Under the pieces are notes generated by a model. It was not told the origin of the DNA. It saw only the letters and a list, made by a program, of their open reading frames with translations, and searched no databases. DNA of 64,000 nt from Bifidobacterium ramosum (lineage in GTDB: Bacteria > Actinomycetota > Actinomycetes > Actinomycetales > Bifidobacteriaceae), in assembly GCF_009299505.1 (NCBI RefSeq), contig NZ_WBSM01000007.1, forward strand, positions 1 through 64,000. Reading direction: 5' to 3'. Both the position numbers and the translations under genes were made by a program. This document shows positions 28,801 through 37,680 of this stretch, one piece after another (within the stretch, counting starts at the first letter, position 1; each line of letters begins with the position of its first letter).

Positions 28801-29524
28801 CCGAGCCGAACCCGATGAGCGGCCCGCGCATCTGCGGCAGCAGGTAGGCGGCGAAGAACGCGATGGTGATCGCGTCGCGGTATTCCAGATCGTAGCGCAT
28901 CGATGCCGGCAGCGCGGCGCGCACCTGTTCGAGCGTGTACCGGTTGTCGGTCTTGAGCCACGAGGCGAGCCAGGTGAGCCGACCGGTGTCGTCGCGTCCG
29001 ACGATGCCGCCCTGCACCACGGTGAGTATGCGCGGCGCATCGGACGCCCCGGAGGTCTGGTGGCCGAACCGTGGTCCGTCGGGCAACTTCAGCTCGCCCT
29101 CCTTGCCGAACAGGAACCGCGGCTGCATGTCGTGCGTGTCCATCGCCGGATCGGTGCCGGCGAACACCCGTCCCTGGGTGTCGGCGAGCGCGATCTGCGA
29201 GAAGTGCGCGCGGTCGGTGAACGCGCCGAGCGAGAGCACGCTGCCGCCGGCCTTGCCGGGCAGCTGCGCCCAGCCGAGCGTGAGTCCTTCGGGCACGCCG
29301 TCGAAGCCGTCGATCAGATGGCGGCGCACGAGCGGCCCGAGCGTGATGGCGTGGTCGGCGAGCGCCTTGAGCATGTCGCCGTTGGCGTTGAGCGCGGCCT
29401 CGAACGGGTTGCCGGATGCCGGCTTCGCGCCGCGCACGGCCGCGTCAAGGGAACGCACCAGCCGGTTGATCGCGGCCGGCACGCCGCGGCCATGATTCCT
29501 ATGGTGTGGTGTGTACGTGGGCAT
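25892..29524 (-). CDS. Large hypothetical protein with helical C-terminal repeats
   Basis: 1210 residues from the ATG of MPTYTPHHRNHG; an ORF start ten codons earlier is less likely. Residues ~1-560 look globular with no known motif. Residues ~600-690 are low complexity (Asp, Gly, Thr, Ser, Ala), and the C-terminal ~400 residues are alanine-rich helices of TPR-like character (YPLSHLKLAVQLARTEDWDLARAACLNALRVALDRDDAAFAYYRLAYAEWM). No signal peptide, membrane helix or sortase motif. I do not recognise a family and assign no function. It is divergent from the next gene across 62 bp. Confidence 0.78.
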   Translation of the reverse strand: MPTYTPHHRNHGRGVPAAINRLVRSLDAAVRGAKPASGNPFEAALNANGDMLKALADHAITLGPLVRRHLIDGFDGVPEGLTLGWAQLPGKAGGSVLSLGAFTDRAHFSQIALADTQGRVFAGTDPAMDTHDMQPRFLFGKEGELKLPDGPRFGHQTSGASDAPRILTVVQGGIVGRDDTGRLTWLASWLKTDNRYTLEQVRAALPASMRYDLEYRDAITIAFFAAYLLPQMRGPLIGFGSGNIFRRLNREAPIGAIRRCLRDTLDARAHGMRASGLEDHFADLMHEVRAPEPATGLDAVHGAEPLHLYTSTYSGNYFFTWDTELQIPAVLQTLRIEGNLNRFAAVSAWLERNARLGLNPTEDTVTRAQAAQIDWMLLHNPALIALKTNEHDETYAGALDGGATAGGVGAGLPTSDEGVHAILRMVDEARAQTRRIADKERGADSGTRAGAGAGESDNAASHGSEWLYRQSMSTLLRRLRLPYRFDVEFRSNLDSGLVGVGFTTAGPSMMPTSRYDADTHAWKDLSADQRASMSAAYNLRVGLMMAAMAFGADDRIRQVSLHVDSIGLEEAVAEQNTAISGAVGQMMHMVERGQFGDVSLGGGKAAPKDGDFHGDPTRTPMPAMDDGDGGTAASGTGTTDASDDTGVVGTDGVVGAGNVANGGASGTSDDTAGSTASASAEHGDPDMDTADKATVDSRFEDLMKDFDFDEVAFNMPQGNRATDAAATDTAGMAYGLGSTGDGADGLGVAAAAGVGDGGSADGDPLTALQTTPTVRTLATVTFTREALLERLREDGLEHPIDTYRMFDAVMEMDEHGALLPVNPGFDLRDNRFAPAGSQEEPELSDTVFEPHMARVLGAHDAVDLSIQRADLLQHGVAEFHRLAADPNLLSVAKAQRAMAIIDRIADPELSALAPRVTSALIDGEDTPDFDFQLTHDIERARLKARDLLFSGNAEQAFDMIEVELERLDLMYANNPGVPRYFNSYAERVVYNRLFATSGEQTVLIPDDLFYAHMELADVLSQIKGPKEALPHLNAMVAYAPAYPLSHLKLAVQLARTEDWDLARAACLNALRVALDRDDAAFAYYRLAYAEWMRDRFDVAVAAYIMSDHISPGQIGALEGELHELVARADSQCVPVPDSVEAAKAVLMAHDLPVWPNTEVAAIMREAARVTVDEGMFVPARTLSVACARMNDDDSDGIDVVQAQFLRSLNA

Positions 29525-29586
29525 GCCCCACATTCTTCCAATCCAGCCCGACATGGGGCCGGAAATGAAGCCGATAGAATAATGGG

Positions 29587-31860
29587 GTGTCTGCTACGTT
29601 CCGTCGTCCTGTGATCCGCCCGCGCACGATGCTGGTGGCCTGTGTGGCCATGCTGCTCATCGCGCTGCTCGAGTGCGCCGTGTTCAACCTGCCGTTTTGG
29701 ACCACGCTGTCGGCGAGCGCCGATTCGTCGGCCGCCGAGAACACGCTCGGCCCCGGTCTGGAGCGCACCGACGACGGGCTGCTCAGGGTGACCGATCCGA
29801 CGCGGGCGTGGCTTGAGGTCAAGGCGGACGGTTCGTCGCCGTATGCGCGCGTGGATACGGTCGATGTGAGTCACGGCGCATGGCTGACCCAGCAGGATCG
29901 TCTGACGTGGACGTTCCATCTGCGCGTGGACGCGAACGGCCGGGCGGGCCGTGTGCAGCAGACGGCGTATGCGTCGCGTCGTTCGGCGTACATCCGCACC
30001 GACGGCGCGTCCGGCATGCTGCGCATCTGGGTGCAGGAGCGGCAGGGCGCGCTGCTGCCGATCCGGGCGGTGCGTGCGAACGTGCATGTGGCGTTCGCGT
30101 GGAGTTGGCCGCGGGTGGCGGCGCTGGCGTGCGTGGCGGCGCTGATGCTGCTGTGCCGGCCGGGGTCGCGGCTGTGGCGCACGCGGCTCGATCCGGCCGA
30201 TCCGTTGCAGCGGCGGTGGCTGGCGTTGACGTTGGCGCCGTTCGCCGCATTGTCGTTGGGCGTGGTCGTCTGGCAGGCGGCCGTGGCCGGTCCGCTGGTG
30301 TTCCACAACACGAACGGCTACACGTATGATTACGACCAGTACGCGCATGTGGCGGACGCGCTGCTGCACGGCCATGCATGGCTGGATCTGCCGGTGCCGC
30401 ACGAGTTGGCGCAGGCGGCGAATCCGCATGCCATCGCGACGCGGGAGCGGCTGATGGCGGATGGCGTGTCGCCGATCTACTGGGATTATGCGTTCTTCGA
30501 CGGCCATTGGTATTCGTATTTCGGCGTGGTGCCGGCGGTGCTGCTGTTCCTGCCGTATCAGGCGGTCACGTCGCTGTGGGTGGACGGCGGGCTGCGGTTG
30601 CCGTCGGCGGCGGCCGACGTGCTGTTCATGTTCGGGTTTCTGGCGTTCGCCTGCCTGTTGACGGTGCGGCTGGTGCATCGGCTGTCGCCACGCGCCTCGC
30701 TTGGTTCGGCGACGATGGCGTGCGCGATGCTGCTGCTGGGATCGAACGCGTGCTATCTGTGGTTCCGTACGAATTTCTATTCGGTGCCGATCGCCGCGTC
30801 GATGATGTTCACGTGTCTGGGATTATGGCTGTGGATGGGTGCGATCCGGCCGTCGCGAGCCGTCGCAGCCGTCGAATCGGATGACGGAGACGTCGCGGCC
30901 GCCGACGATCCGACGATCGCCGCGGACTGGTCGGGCGCCGCTCCCCTGTCGCTGCCGCATCTGGCCGGCGGCGCGGCGTGCATCGCGGCGAATTTCGGAT
31001 GCCGTCCGCCGTTCGTGCTCTCCGCGCTGCTTGCTTTCCCGCTGTTCTGGCCGCAGATCACGGGATTGGCATCCGCGGTCATGCGCGACCGTTCGCGGCT
31101 GCGCTTCCCCGCGTTGTTGCGCACGTTGCGTGCGCCGTTGGCGATCATCGTGCCGGCGCTGATCGTGGTCGTCCCACTCATGGCCTACAATGCGGCGCGT
31201 TTCGGCAGCATCCTCGACTTCGGCAGCGCCTATCAGATGACGGTCACCGACATGACGAACTTCCGTCTGCCCGCAGCCGACATCCCCTACATGATCATCT
31301 ACTATCTGTTCTTGCCGCTGCGGTTCTCCCACGCGTTCCCGTTCCTGTCGATCCAGCCGACGCCGCTGCCCGAATGGGGATTCACCGAGGCGATGGTCGG
31401 CGGCCTGTTCACGTTGTGCCCGCTGTTGCTGCTCGCACTGCTGTTGCCGCGTATCCGCCGCCGTCTGCCGCAACCGTATCGGGCGACCGCCCTGTTCGCG
31501 CTGGCGCTCGGTCTGGCCATTGTGGTGGTCGATGTCGTCGAAGGCGGATTGGGATGGCGGTACATGGCCGATTTCGGATGGCTGATCTGTCTGGCCGCCA
31601 TGCCGGTGCTGATGCGGCTGTTGGAAGGCCCGCGGGTGTTCGATCCGCTTGACCCGGAGGAACTCGAGGAGGCCGAATATCCACGCACATCGCTGTGGAG
31701 GCGGGCCATCCGGCTGCTGGTGCTGCTGGTCATGCTGTACGCGCTTGCCGTGACGGTCGCCTCGTGCTTCGTGCCGGGCCGCGACGATTCGCTCGATCAC
31801 AACGCGCCGGCCGTGTTCTACGAAGTGAGATCCTGGTTCACGATGCTCGGCCTGAGCTGA
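29587..31860 (+). CDS. Polytopic membrane protein, GT-C glycosyltransferase-like
   Basis: 757 residues, GTG start. One N-terminal membrane helix (MLVACVAMLLIALLECAVF), an extracytoplasmic region to ~residue 165, then about ten further helices. YDYDQYAHVADALLHGHAWLDLP after the third helix resembles the acidic first loop of GT-C enzymes, which transfer sugars from lipid carriers outside the membrane. This is a fold-level guess; no family motif is certain. The weak ribosome site leaves the start open (ATG 15 codons in is possible). The arylsulfotransferase-like gene follows 153 bp later, on the same strand. Confidence 0.68.
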   Translation: MSATFRRPVIRPRTMLVACVAMLLIALLECAVFNLPFWTTLSASADSSAAENTLGPGLERTDDGLLRVTDPTRAWLEVKADGSSPYARVDTVDVSHGAWLTQQDRLTWTFHLRVDANGRAGRVQQTAYASRRSAYIRTDGASGMLRIWVQERQGALLPIRAVRANVHVAFAWSWPRVAALACVAALMLLCRPGSRLWRTRLDPADPLQRRWLALTLAPFAALSLGVVVWQAAVAGPLVFHNTNGYTYDYDQYAHVADALLHGHAWLDLPVPHELAQAANPHAIATRERLMADGVSPIYWDYAFFDGHWYSYFGVVPAVLLFLPYQAVTSLWVDGGLRLPSAAADVLFMFGFLAFACLLTVRLVHRLSPRASLGSATMACAMLLLGSNACYLWFRTNFYSVPIAASMMFTCLGLWLWMGAIRPSRAVAAVESDDGDVAAADDPTIAADWSGAAPLSLPHLAGGAACIAANFGCRPPFVLSALLAFPLFWPQITGLASAVMRDRSRLRFPALLRTLRAPLAIIVPALIVVVPLMAYNAARFGSILDFGSAYQMTVTDMTNFRLPAADIPYMIIYYLFLPLRFSHAFPFLSIQPTPLPEWGFTEAMVGGLFTLCPLLLLALLLPRIRRRLPQPYRATALFALALGLAIVVVDVVEGGLGWRYMADFGWLICLAAMPVLMRLLEGPRVFDPLDPEELEEAEYPRTSLWRRAIRLLVLLVMLYALAVTVASCFVPGRDDSLDHNAPAVFYEVRSWFTMLGLS

Positions 31861-32013
31861 CGGTCGCATCCGAACGCCCGGACCGGTATCGTTCAGCGAA
31901 TCCCCAGCCATATCGCGGAACGCTCCCAGTACCCGCCACGCGTTTCTCCAAGCTCGAGATCATACTAATGGACGATAGTCAATCATCCGCATCCCTGCTA
32001 CGAAGAACCGCCC

Positions 32014-33819
32014 ATGACCATCACGCACCCGCCGCAACCGTCCTCCCCCATCCGACACACCGCCGTCCGCACGATCGCCGTCCGTGCCGTCGCCGCGACG
32101 CTCGCCTGCATCGTCGCCATCGGCCTGAGCCTGCTCAGCCAGAACGACGTCGACGCGGCCATCCGTCAGAACCGCATCGCCCAGCTCAACGCGCGCATCG
32201 AGAACATCTACACCGCCGACTATCAGCAGATGGCCGAGGAGAACCTCGTCAAGGCGCGCGACAAGGAGACCCATACCGTCGACAACATCTTCGTCGCCGA
32301 CAACCCGTACGGCACCAACACCACGTCACTGTACGTCTACTTCACCTCGCACTACGCCACCAAGGTCACGTACACCGTGTCCGCGGACGGCTACCCCGAC
32401 TTCACCGCCGAAGCGAACCAGGGCGACGACGAGTACGTCAAGGAACACGAATTCCTCGTGCTCGGCCTCATCCCGGACGTCGAGAACACCATCACGCTGA
32501 CGATCACCGACGAAAGCGGCCTCGACACCGACTACACGATCACCCGCAAGGGGCCGTCGCTGCTCGGCACCGAAGCCGTGCGACTCGAACAGACCGACGG
32601 CAGTCTCGACACGACCGCCGCGTTCGCGTCGTCCGCATCATCCACGTCGTCTACATCCACGTCGGCGTCCACGTCCGCGTCGGCGACGGACTCGACGACC
32701 ACCGCATCCGAGATCACGCAACAGCTCGGCAACGGCCTGTACGCCATCCTCGGCAACGACAGCGACGAGCAGGACTTCATGTACTACTACGACACGTACG
32801 GCGTGCTGCGCGGCGAAGTGCCGGTCAAGTACTACCGTTCGCACCGTCTGCTGTTCGACGACGACGGGCTCATGTGGTTCTCCGCGTCCACGCACACGAT
32901 GGTCGGCATGAACCGGCTCGGCAAACTCGAGAAGATCTACGATCTCGGTGGCGACTTCATCCTCCACCACGACTACGCGCTCGACGCGGACGGCAACATC
33001 GTGCTGCTCGCCACCGACCTCGGCCGAAGCGACCACGCCGTGCAGGACCAGGTCGTCAAACTCGACACGACCACCGGCAAGACCACGCTGCTGCTCGACT
33101 TCGGCACCATGTTCGCCGGCTACAAGTCCACCACCGACCATTCCGGCATCGACGAATCCGATCCGACCGCCACGAACCGCTGGGACTGGCTGCACTGCAA
33201 CACGATCCAGCTATTGCCCGACGGCTCCGCGCTGTTCTCCGCGCGCGAGACGTCCACCATCATCAAGGTGAACGACCTCGAAGGCACGCCCACGCTCGCG
33301 TACATGATCGGCGAGAGTTCCGTGTGGGACGGCACCGGTTATGCGTCCGCGTTCCTCACCAAGGACGGCGACTTCGGCGACACCGGCGGCCAGCATTCGA
33401 TCACGTACGTGGCCGACGACTCGCTCGCCGACGACCAGTACTACCTGTACATGTTCGACAACAACTACGGCTACGCGATGACCCGCCCCGACTACGACTG
33501 GACCGTAATCGACGGGATCAGCACCGCCGGCTCGTCCAAGGACGCGGACTCGCGCTCGCAGTACCGCCGCTATCTGGTGGACGAGCACGCGGGCACGTAC
33601 ACCGAGGTCGCGTCGTTCGACGTGCCGTACTCGCCGTACGTGAGCTCGGCGCAGGAGTTGAGCAACGGGAACATCCTGATCGACACGGGCATGCAGGGGC
33701 TGTTCGGCACGTACACGGCCGACGGCGAGCTGCTCGCGCAGTACCGGATGGCGCTCAATACGGCGTATATCTACCGTGTGTATCAGTACGACTTCAAGGG
33801 CTTCTACTTCGCCGCGTGA
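32014..33819 (+). CDS. Arylsulfotransferase (ASST) family protein
   Basis: 601 residues. An N-terminal membrane anchor/signal (VAATLACIVAIGLSLLSQN), an N-terminal beta domain (residues ~60-190), a Ser/Thr/Ala linker near 205-225, then the six-bladed propeller with family motifs: HHDYALDADGNIVLLATD, NRWDWLHCNTIQLLPDGSALFSAR and GGQHSITYV. ASST enzymes move sulfate between phenolic donors and acceptors through a histidine. Homologues in Gram-positive gut bacteria are surface-bound. The acceptor is unknown. Confidence 0.86.
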   Translation: MTITHPPQPSSPIRHTAVRTIAVRAVAATLACIVAIGLSLLSQNDVDAAIRQNRIAQLNARIENIYTADYQQMAEENLVKARDKETHTVDNIFVADNPYGTNTTSLYVYFTSHYATKVTYTVSADGYPDFTAEANQGDDEYVKEHEFLVLGLIPDVENTITLTITDESGLDTDYTITRKGPSLLGTEAVRLEQTDGSLDTTAAFASSASSTSSTSTSASTSASATDSTTTASEITQQLGNGLYAILGNDSDEQDFMYYYDTYGVLRGEVPVKYYRSHRLLFDDDGLMWFSASTHTMVGMNRLGKLEKIYDLGGDFILHHDYALDADGNIVLLATDLGRSDHAVQDQVVKLDTTTGKTTLLLDFGTMFAGYKSTTDHSGIDESDPTATNRWDWLHCNTIQLLPDGSALFSARETSTIIKVNDLEGTPTLAYMIGESSVWDGTGYASAFLTKDGDFGDTGGQHSITYVADDSLADDQYYLYMFDNNYGYAMTRPDYDWTVIDGISTAGSSKDADSRSQYRRYLVDEHAGTYTEVASFDVPYSPYVSSAQELSNGNILIDTGMQGLFGTYTADGELLAQYRMALNTAYIYRVYQYDFKGFYFAA

Positions 33820-33943
33820 CGGGGCGGCGGGGGCGACAGTCTGAGGCGACGACCCCGCACTTCGCCGGTCTCGGGGCGTCAGCGTGGCTAACCAAGGGAT
33901 GCCCACTCGCAGCTCTTGTCTTGGCATCTGTAATCGTCACTCT

Positions 33944-34063
33944 GTAATCGTCACTCAGTGCGCGCAATCACGACATCCGCGCGCACTGAGTGACGTTTCG
34001 CCCGCCCAAACCATCACTGCGTGCGCGCCCACGTCACGATTGCGCGCACTGAGTGACGATTAC
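33944..34063. repeat. Nested inverted repeats of CACTCAGTGCGCGC
   Basis: The left end GTAATCGTCACTCAGTGCGC and the mirror-image right end ...GCGCACTGAGTGACGATTAC pair for about 26 bp. Inside are another GCGCGCACTGAGTGACG and a CATCACTGCGTGCGCGC, so four related arms alternate in direction. The gap 33820-34113 holds nothing else. Confidence 0.8.
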
Positions 34064-34113
34064 GGACGCTACCGCACACCGGACCGGCCGCGACCGCACT
34101 ACACTGGGGAGTC

Positions 34114-34947
34114 ATGGGACTGTTTGATGCATTGTTCGGGGGACGTGCGGCGGCTGATCGTCCGTCGTCGATGACGTTCGTGATGGATGGCGCCGGGCAC
34201 CGGTACGAGGACGGCAATGTCGGACTGCTGCCGACGACGCTCACGATCGGGCCGGACACGCGACGCGTGGCGGTGATCGGACTGAACGGCTCGGGCAAGA
34301 CGACGCTGCTCAAGCTGCTCGACGGCGCGCTGACCGCGTCGGCCGGCACGGTGGCGGTCATGTCGCATCGTGACGGCGGTACGGCGAACGACGACGAAGT
34401 ACTTAATCCGGCGGTCAAACGCGATCTGAAACGCATCGAGGATCTGGTCGGCCGCGTGCGGCGTGAGGAGATTCCGAACAGCTACTATCAGGCGGCGGAC
34501 ATCCGTGAGGCGATCGATCAGCCGTTGAAGAAGCACAAGGTGCCCGAGTCGGAGCGGCAGCAGATCATCGGCGATCTATTCGCGCATTTCGATCTGACGT
34601 CGGTGGCGCGCGAGCCGGCCAGCGCGTTGGACAGCGAGAAGCGGCATCTGTTGGCGATCGCGTCCGCGTTGAGTTTCTCCCCTGCCGCGATCGTGGCCGA
34701 CGAGCCAACCAAGGGACTGGACGAGATCGGATCGGCGCATGTGGCGCGCGCGTTGTTCAGCTATGACCGGCAGGTCGTGTTCGCCACGCATGATGTTGAT
34801 CTGATCCAGCGACCGGAGTACGCGATCGACCGCACGTTGGTGTTGGACGATCATCAGTTGGTCTTCGACGGATCCCCTGCCGACGCCGCGGCGTTCTACG
34901 CCGATCTCATCCGGCGCAAGTACGAAGCCGCCAAGGCGGCCCGCTGA
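34114..34947 (+). CDS. Stand-alone ABC transporter ATPase, EcfA/CbiO-like
   Basis: 277 residues. Walker A GLNGSGKTTLLKLLDG, Walker B AAIVADEPTKGLDE, H-loop FATHDVDL. The signature is degenerate: ASALDSEKRHLLAIASAL where LSGGQ-xR is expected. The fold and the C-terminal HQLVFDGSPADA resemble ATPases of energy-coupling-factor vitamin or metal importers. No membrane component is next to it, so it must act with distant partners or not in transport. GGGGAG precedes the ATG. Confidence 0.82.
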   Translation: MGLFDALFGGRAAADRPSSMTFVMDGAGHRYEDGNVGLLPTTLTIGPDTRRVAVIGLNGSGKTTLLKLLDGALTASAGTVAVMSHRDGGTANDDEVLNPAVKRDLKRIEDLVGRVRREEIPNSYYQAADIREAIDQPLKKHKVPESERQQIIGDLFAHFDLTSVAREPASALDSEKRHLLAIASALSFSPAAIVADEPTKGLDEIGSAHVARALFSYDRQVVFATHDVDLIQRPEYAIDRTLVLDDHQLVFDGSPADAAAFYADLIRRKYEAAKAAR

Positions 34948-34973
34948 TTCCCTACTTCGGGTTTTCATCCCTC

Positions 34974-35031
34974 CCCTTGACGGACATCCAGCCGATTCCA
35001 ACGATGTAATCGGCTGGTTGTCCGTCAAGGG
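34974..35031. repeat. CGGACATCCAGCCGAT palindrome, P12
   Basis: Outer CCCTTGA/TCAAGGG arms extend the core. Its loop, TCCAACGATGTA, is the exact reverse complement of the loop of P14 240 bp away. Confidence 0.85.
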
Positions 35032-35114
35032 AAGAACGGCAGTCGGGAGGGACGGCAGGTCGACACCCTCCCAAAGCAGGCGTTCCTTTTCCCTAGCGAA
35101 CAACTGTCCCTTTC

Positions 35115-35162
35115 AACGGACAACCAGCCGATTTCGGTATCTAAATCGGCCAGTTGTCCGTC
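35115..35162. repeat. CGGACAACCAGCCGAT palindrome, P13
   Basis: Left AACGGACAACCAGCCGAT, right ATCGGCCAGTTGTCCGT with a small mismatch in the middle of the stem. Confidence 0.8.
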
Positions 35163-35213
35163 AGGGGAAGATGAAGTCGACCTCTGCGTATTCTCCCGAC
35201 AGCACCTCCCCTC

Positions 35214-35261
35214 AACGGACATACAGCCGATTACATCGTTGGAATCGGCTGTATGTCCGTT
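35214..35261. repeat. CGGACATACAGCCGAT palindrome, P14
   Basis: Perfect 19-bp arms; loop ACATCGTTGG. Third member of the cluster filling the 361-bp gap 34948-35308 between convergent genes; no gene lies there. Confidence 0.88.
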
Positions 35262-35308
35262 AAGGAGTCGGTACTATGTACTCCTGCTGAAAGTCATGAC
35301 GATGACGG

Positions 35309-36475
35309 TCACAGCAGCGCGTCCACCGTGTCGAGCACGGCGCGCACGTTGCGCTCGAACTCGTCCGGCTCGGGCAGCAGGGAGATCGCCAGATACCCGT
35401 TCGACGTCATATCGAAGAAGTACCCCGGCTGACCGGAGATGCAGTACCGGTCGATCATCGCCAATACCAACTCATTCTCGTCGATCACGCTCGGCACGCG
35501 CAGCAGCACGTTCCAGCCGCCCTCGGCCCGCAGCACGCTCACCAGTCCATGCTCGTCCGCATCCAGCAGCCGGTGCAGCAACGCGAGATTGCCACGCACC
35601 CGCCCGCGCACACGATCCGTCTGCGGCACTGCCGCGTCCAGCAACGCCGGAATCTGCCGCGCGATGATGTCGCTCATCGGCAGATAGTCGTCGGCGATCA
35701 CGTCGAGCCGCCGCTGCGCCTCAGTCACGTCATCGGCCGGACCAGATATCTGGATCCAACCGACCTTCGCGTGCGGTGCGGCGAGCATCTTCGAGAACCC
35801 GTCCAATGCGAACGTAAGCACGCCGCGCTCCCCCGCGAGCCGCGCGTTGCCATCGAACGGTTCGAGTGCATAGTCGTAGAACACCTCGTCGGCGATGATC
35901 GCAATGCCCCGCTCGCGGCACAGCGCAACGATTCGCTCACGTTCGGACGGCTTGACATACGAACCGGTCGGATTGTTCGGATTGATGAGTACCAGCGCAC
36001 GAATACGTTCGCCGTGCTCGCCATCCAGCAGCGACTCCAGTTCGGCGACGTCGATGTACCACGAACCGTCGAACCGCAGTTGGTATTCGACCGTGTCCAC
36101 GCATTCGAGCCGCGCGATCGACTCGATGAGCGGATAGCCGGGTTTCGGGGCGAGCACCGCGTCGCCCGCGTCGCACAGCAGCTTGATGAGCCACGAGTAG
36201 GCCTCCGACGTGGAGCTGAGGATGTACAGGCGGTCCGGGTCGACTGCGGCGCCGCCGTAGGTCGCGCTCAGGAACCCGGCCAACGCCTCACGAGCCGCAC
36301 GCTGCCCGCGCGGGTCGGCGGTATACGTCTCCGGAACCAGCGCCGGGGCCAGACCATGCCGGGTGGGGTTGGAATCGTTGAGTTTGCCGAGCGTCACGCC
36401 GCGTCGCTTGGCGTCGGCTTCGGCCGCGGCGATCGGATTCGGTGCGCTGATATCGACTCGTGAGGAAAATCGCAT
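35309..36475 (-). CDS. PLP-dependent aminotransferase, class I/II
   Basis: 388 residues. Family landmarks: YILSSTSEAYSWLIKLLCD, KPGYPLIES, LINPNNPTGSYV, IADEVFYDY, and the PLP lysine in DGFSKMLAAPHAKVGW, with a C-terminal PGYFFDM. Closest in feel to alanine/aromatic aminotransferases of actinobacteria; the amino donor is not certain. The start at MRFSSRVDIS is chosen because the 32 earlier codons lie over palindromes and have no homologous look. Monocistronic, convergent with the ABC ATPase. Confidence 0.87.
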   Translation of the reverse strand: MRFSSRVDISAPNPIAAAEADAKRRGVTLGKLNDSNPTRHGLAPALVPETYTADPRGQRAAREALAGFLSATYGGAAVDPDRLYILSSTSEAYSWLIKLLCDAGDAVLAPKPGYPLIESIARLECVDTVEYQLRFDGSWYIDVAELESLLDGEHGERIRALVLINPNNPTGSYVKPSERERIVALCRERGIAIIADEVFYDYALEPFDGNARLAGERGVLTFALDGFSKMLAAPHAKVGWIQISGPADDVTEAQRRLDVIADDYLPMSDIIARQIPALLDAAVPQTDRVRGRVRGNLALLHRLLDADEHGLVSVLRAEGGWNVLLRVPSVIDENELVLAMIDRYCISGQPGYFFDMTSNGYLAISLLPEPDEFERNVRAVLDTVDALL

Positions 36476-36546
36476 GGCTGCCAGTCTAGCCGCGCAACAA
36501 GAAAACGTGCCCGTCGCCGCACTATCTTCCGCCGTACGGTCGTCGC

Positions 36547-36595
36547 GTGGCGGAAAACGCTCGCTGATCATTCACTCAGCGAGCGAAAACCGCCA
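36547..36595. repeat. Inverted repeat with a non-pairing AAAA core
   Basis: GTGGCGG-AAAA-CGCTCGCTGA pairs with TCAGCGAGCG-AAAA-CCGCCAC: both flanks match perfectly, while the A-tracts face each other and form an internal bulge. Confidence 0.75.
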
Positions 36596-36604
36596 CTCGG
36601 ATCA

Positions 36605-36662
36605 CGTCGTGGCAGAAATCGCTCGCTGACGGTACGTTCAGCGAGCGATTTCTGCCACGACG
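36605..36662. repeat. Perfect 25-bp-arm palindrome
   Basis: Arms begin CGTCGTGGCAGAAATCGC and end GCGATTTCTGCCACGACG, with an 8-nt loop CGGTACGT. Shares the GCTCGCTGA/TCAGCGAGC inner block with the preceding repeat. Confidence 0.88.
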
Positions 36663-36684
36663 CACGACGACATACGCGACGCAA

Positions 36685-36714
36685 TAAAAAAACTCCCCCG
36701 GAAACGAGGGAGCC
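36685..36714 (-). terminator. Intrinsic terminator of ppgK
   Basis: On the minus strand: CTCCCTCG-TTTC-CGGGGGAG followed by TTTTTTT, starting about 45 bp past the ppgK stop. A textbook rho-independent terminator. Confidence 0.9.
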
Positions 36715-36758
36715 AGTGAATGCTCACGCGAGAACAGCCATACCCGCTGCCGGGTAGC

Positions 36759-37523
36759 TCACTGCTTGGTGCTGGCGTAGTACGCGGCACCGACGATGCC
36801 GGCCTCGTTGCGCAGCTTGGCGGGCACGATCGGCGTCTTGATGTCGATGTACGGCAGGAACTTGTCGCTCTGACGGCTCACACCGCCGCCGACCACGAAC
36901 AGGTCTGGGTTGAAGTACTTCTCCATGAGGCCGTAGTACTTGGTGAGGCGCTTGGCCCACTTCTTGTAGCCGAGCTCCTTCTGCTCGCGCACGCCGGAGG
37001 ACGCGTACTTTTCGGCGTCGGGATGCTTCTCGTCGAGGATGATGTGGCCGAGCTCGGTGTTCGGCACCAGCGTGCCGTTCATGATGAGCGCGGTGCCGAT
37101 GCCGGTGCCGAGCGTCGTGGCGATGACCAGGCCGTTCTGGCCCTTGGCCGCACCGTACTGCTGTTCGGCGAGGCCCGCCGCGTCCGCGTCGTTGACGACG
37201 ACGACCGGGCGGCCGCACGCTTCGGAGAAGACCTCGGTCACGTCGACGCCGATCCACGACTGGTCGAGGTTGGCCATGAAGTCGAGCTTCTGGCCGGGCT
37301 TGATCGGCGCGGGGAACGCGATGCCGACCGGAGCGGAGGCCGGCACGTCGAAGTGGTCGAGCTGCTGGCGCACGATCGCGGCGACGGCCTGCGGGGTGGA
37401 CACGGCCGGGGTGAGGATCTTCAGACGCGGTTCGGCGAACTCGCCCTTTTCGAGATCGACCGGGGCGGCCTTGATGCCGGAGCCGCCGATGTCCACGCCA
37501 AACGCCTGTGCTGTCTCAATCAT
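36759..37523 (-). CDS. ppgK: Polyphosphate glucokinase
   Basis: 254 residues, ROK-fold kinase that phosphorylates glucose using polyphosphate (and ATP). Motifs: FGVDIGGSGIKAAPVD, FPAPIKPG, VVVVNDADAAGLAEQQYG (catalytic Asp), TTLGTGIGTALIMNG, LGHIILDEKHPDAEKYASS and GGGVSRQSDKFLPYI; no ROK zinc motif, as expected for this subgroup. Two ATGs are adjacent; the second (MIETAQ) has the better spacing from GAGAGG. Monocistronic with its own terminator. Confidence 0.93.
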   Translation of the reverse strand: MIETAQAFGVDIGGSGIKAAPVDLEKGEFAEPRLKILTPAVSTPQAVAAIVRQQLDHFDVPASAPVGIAFPAPIKPGQKLDFMANLDQSWIGVDVTEVFSEACGRPVVVVNDADAAGLAEQQYGAAKGQNGLVIATTLGTGIGTALIMNGTLVPNTELGHIILDEKHPDAEKYASSGVREQKELGYKKWAKRLTKYYGLMEKYFNPDLFVVGGGVSRQSDKFLPYIDIKTPIVPAKLRNEAGIVGAAYYASTKQ

Positions 37524-37680
37524 CATTGACCTCTCTTTCCATACGTTCCCATCGGAACACGATATCGAACCGGTATGGGCATTGTATAACGCAAGCCGGC
37601 CGACACGCGCCGCGCATCCCACGGCGCAAAACAGGGCAACGTTGATCCGCGGCACCGGTTCCGTGCGATAATCGGGAGGT

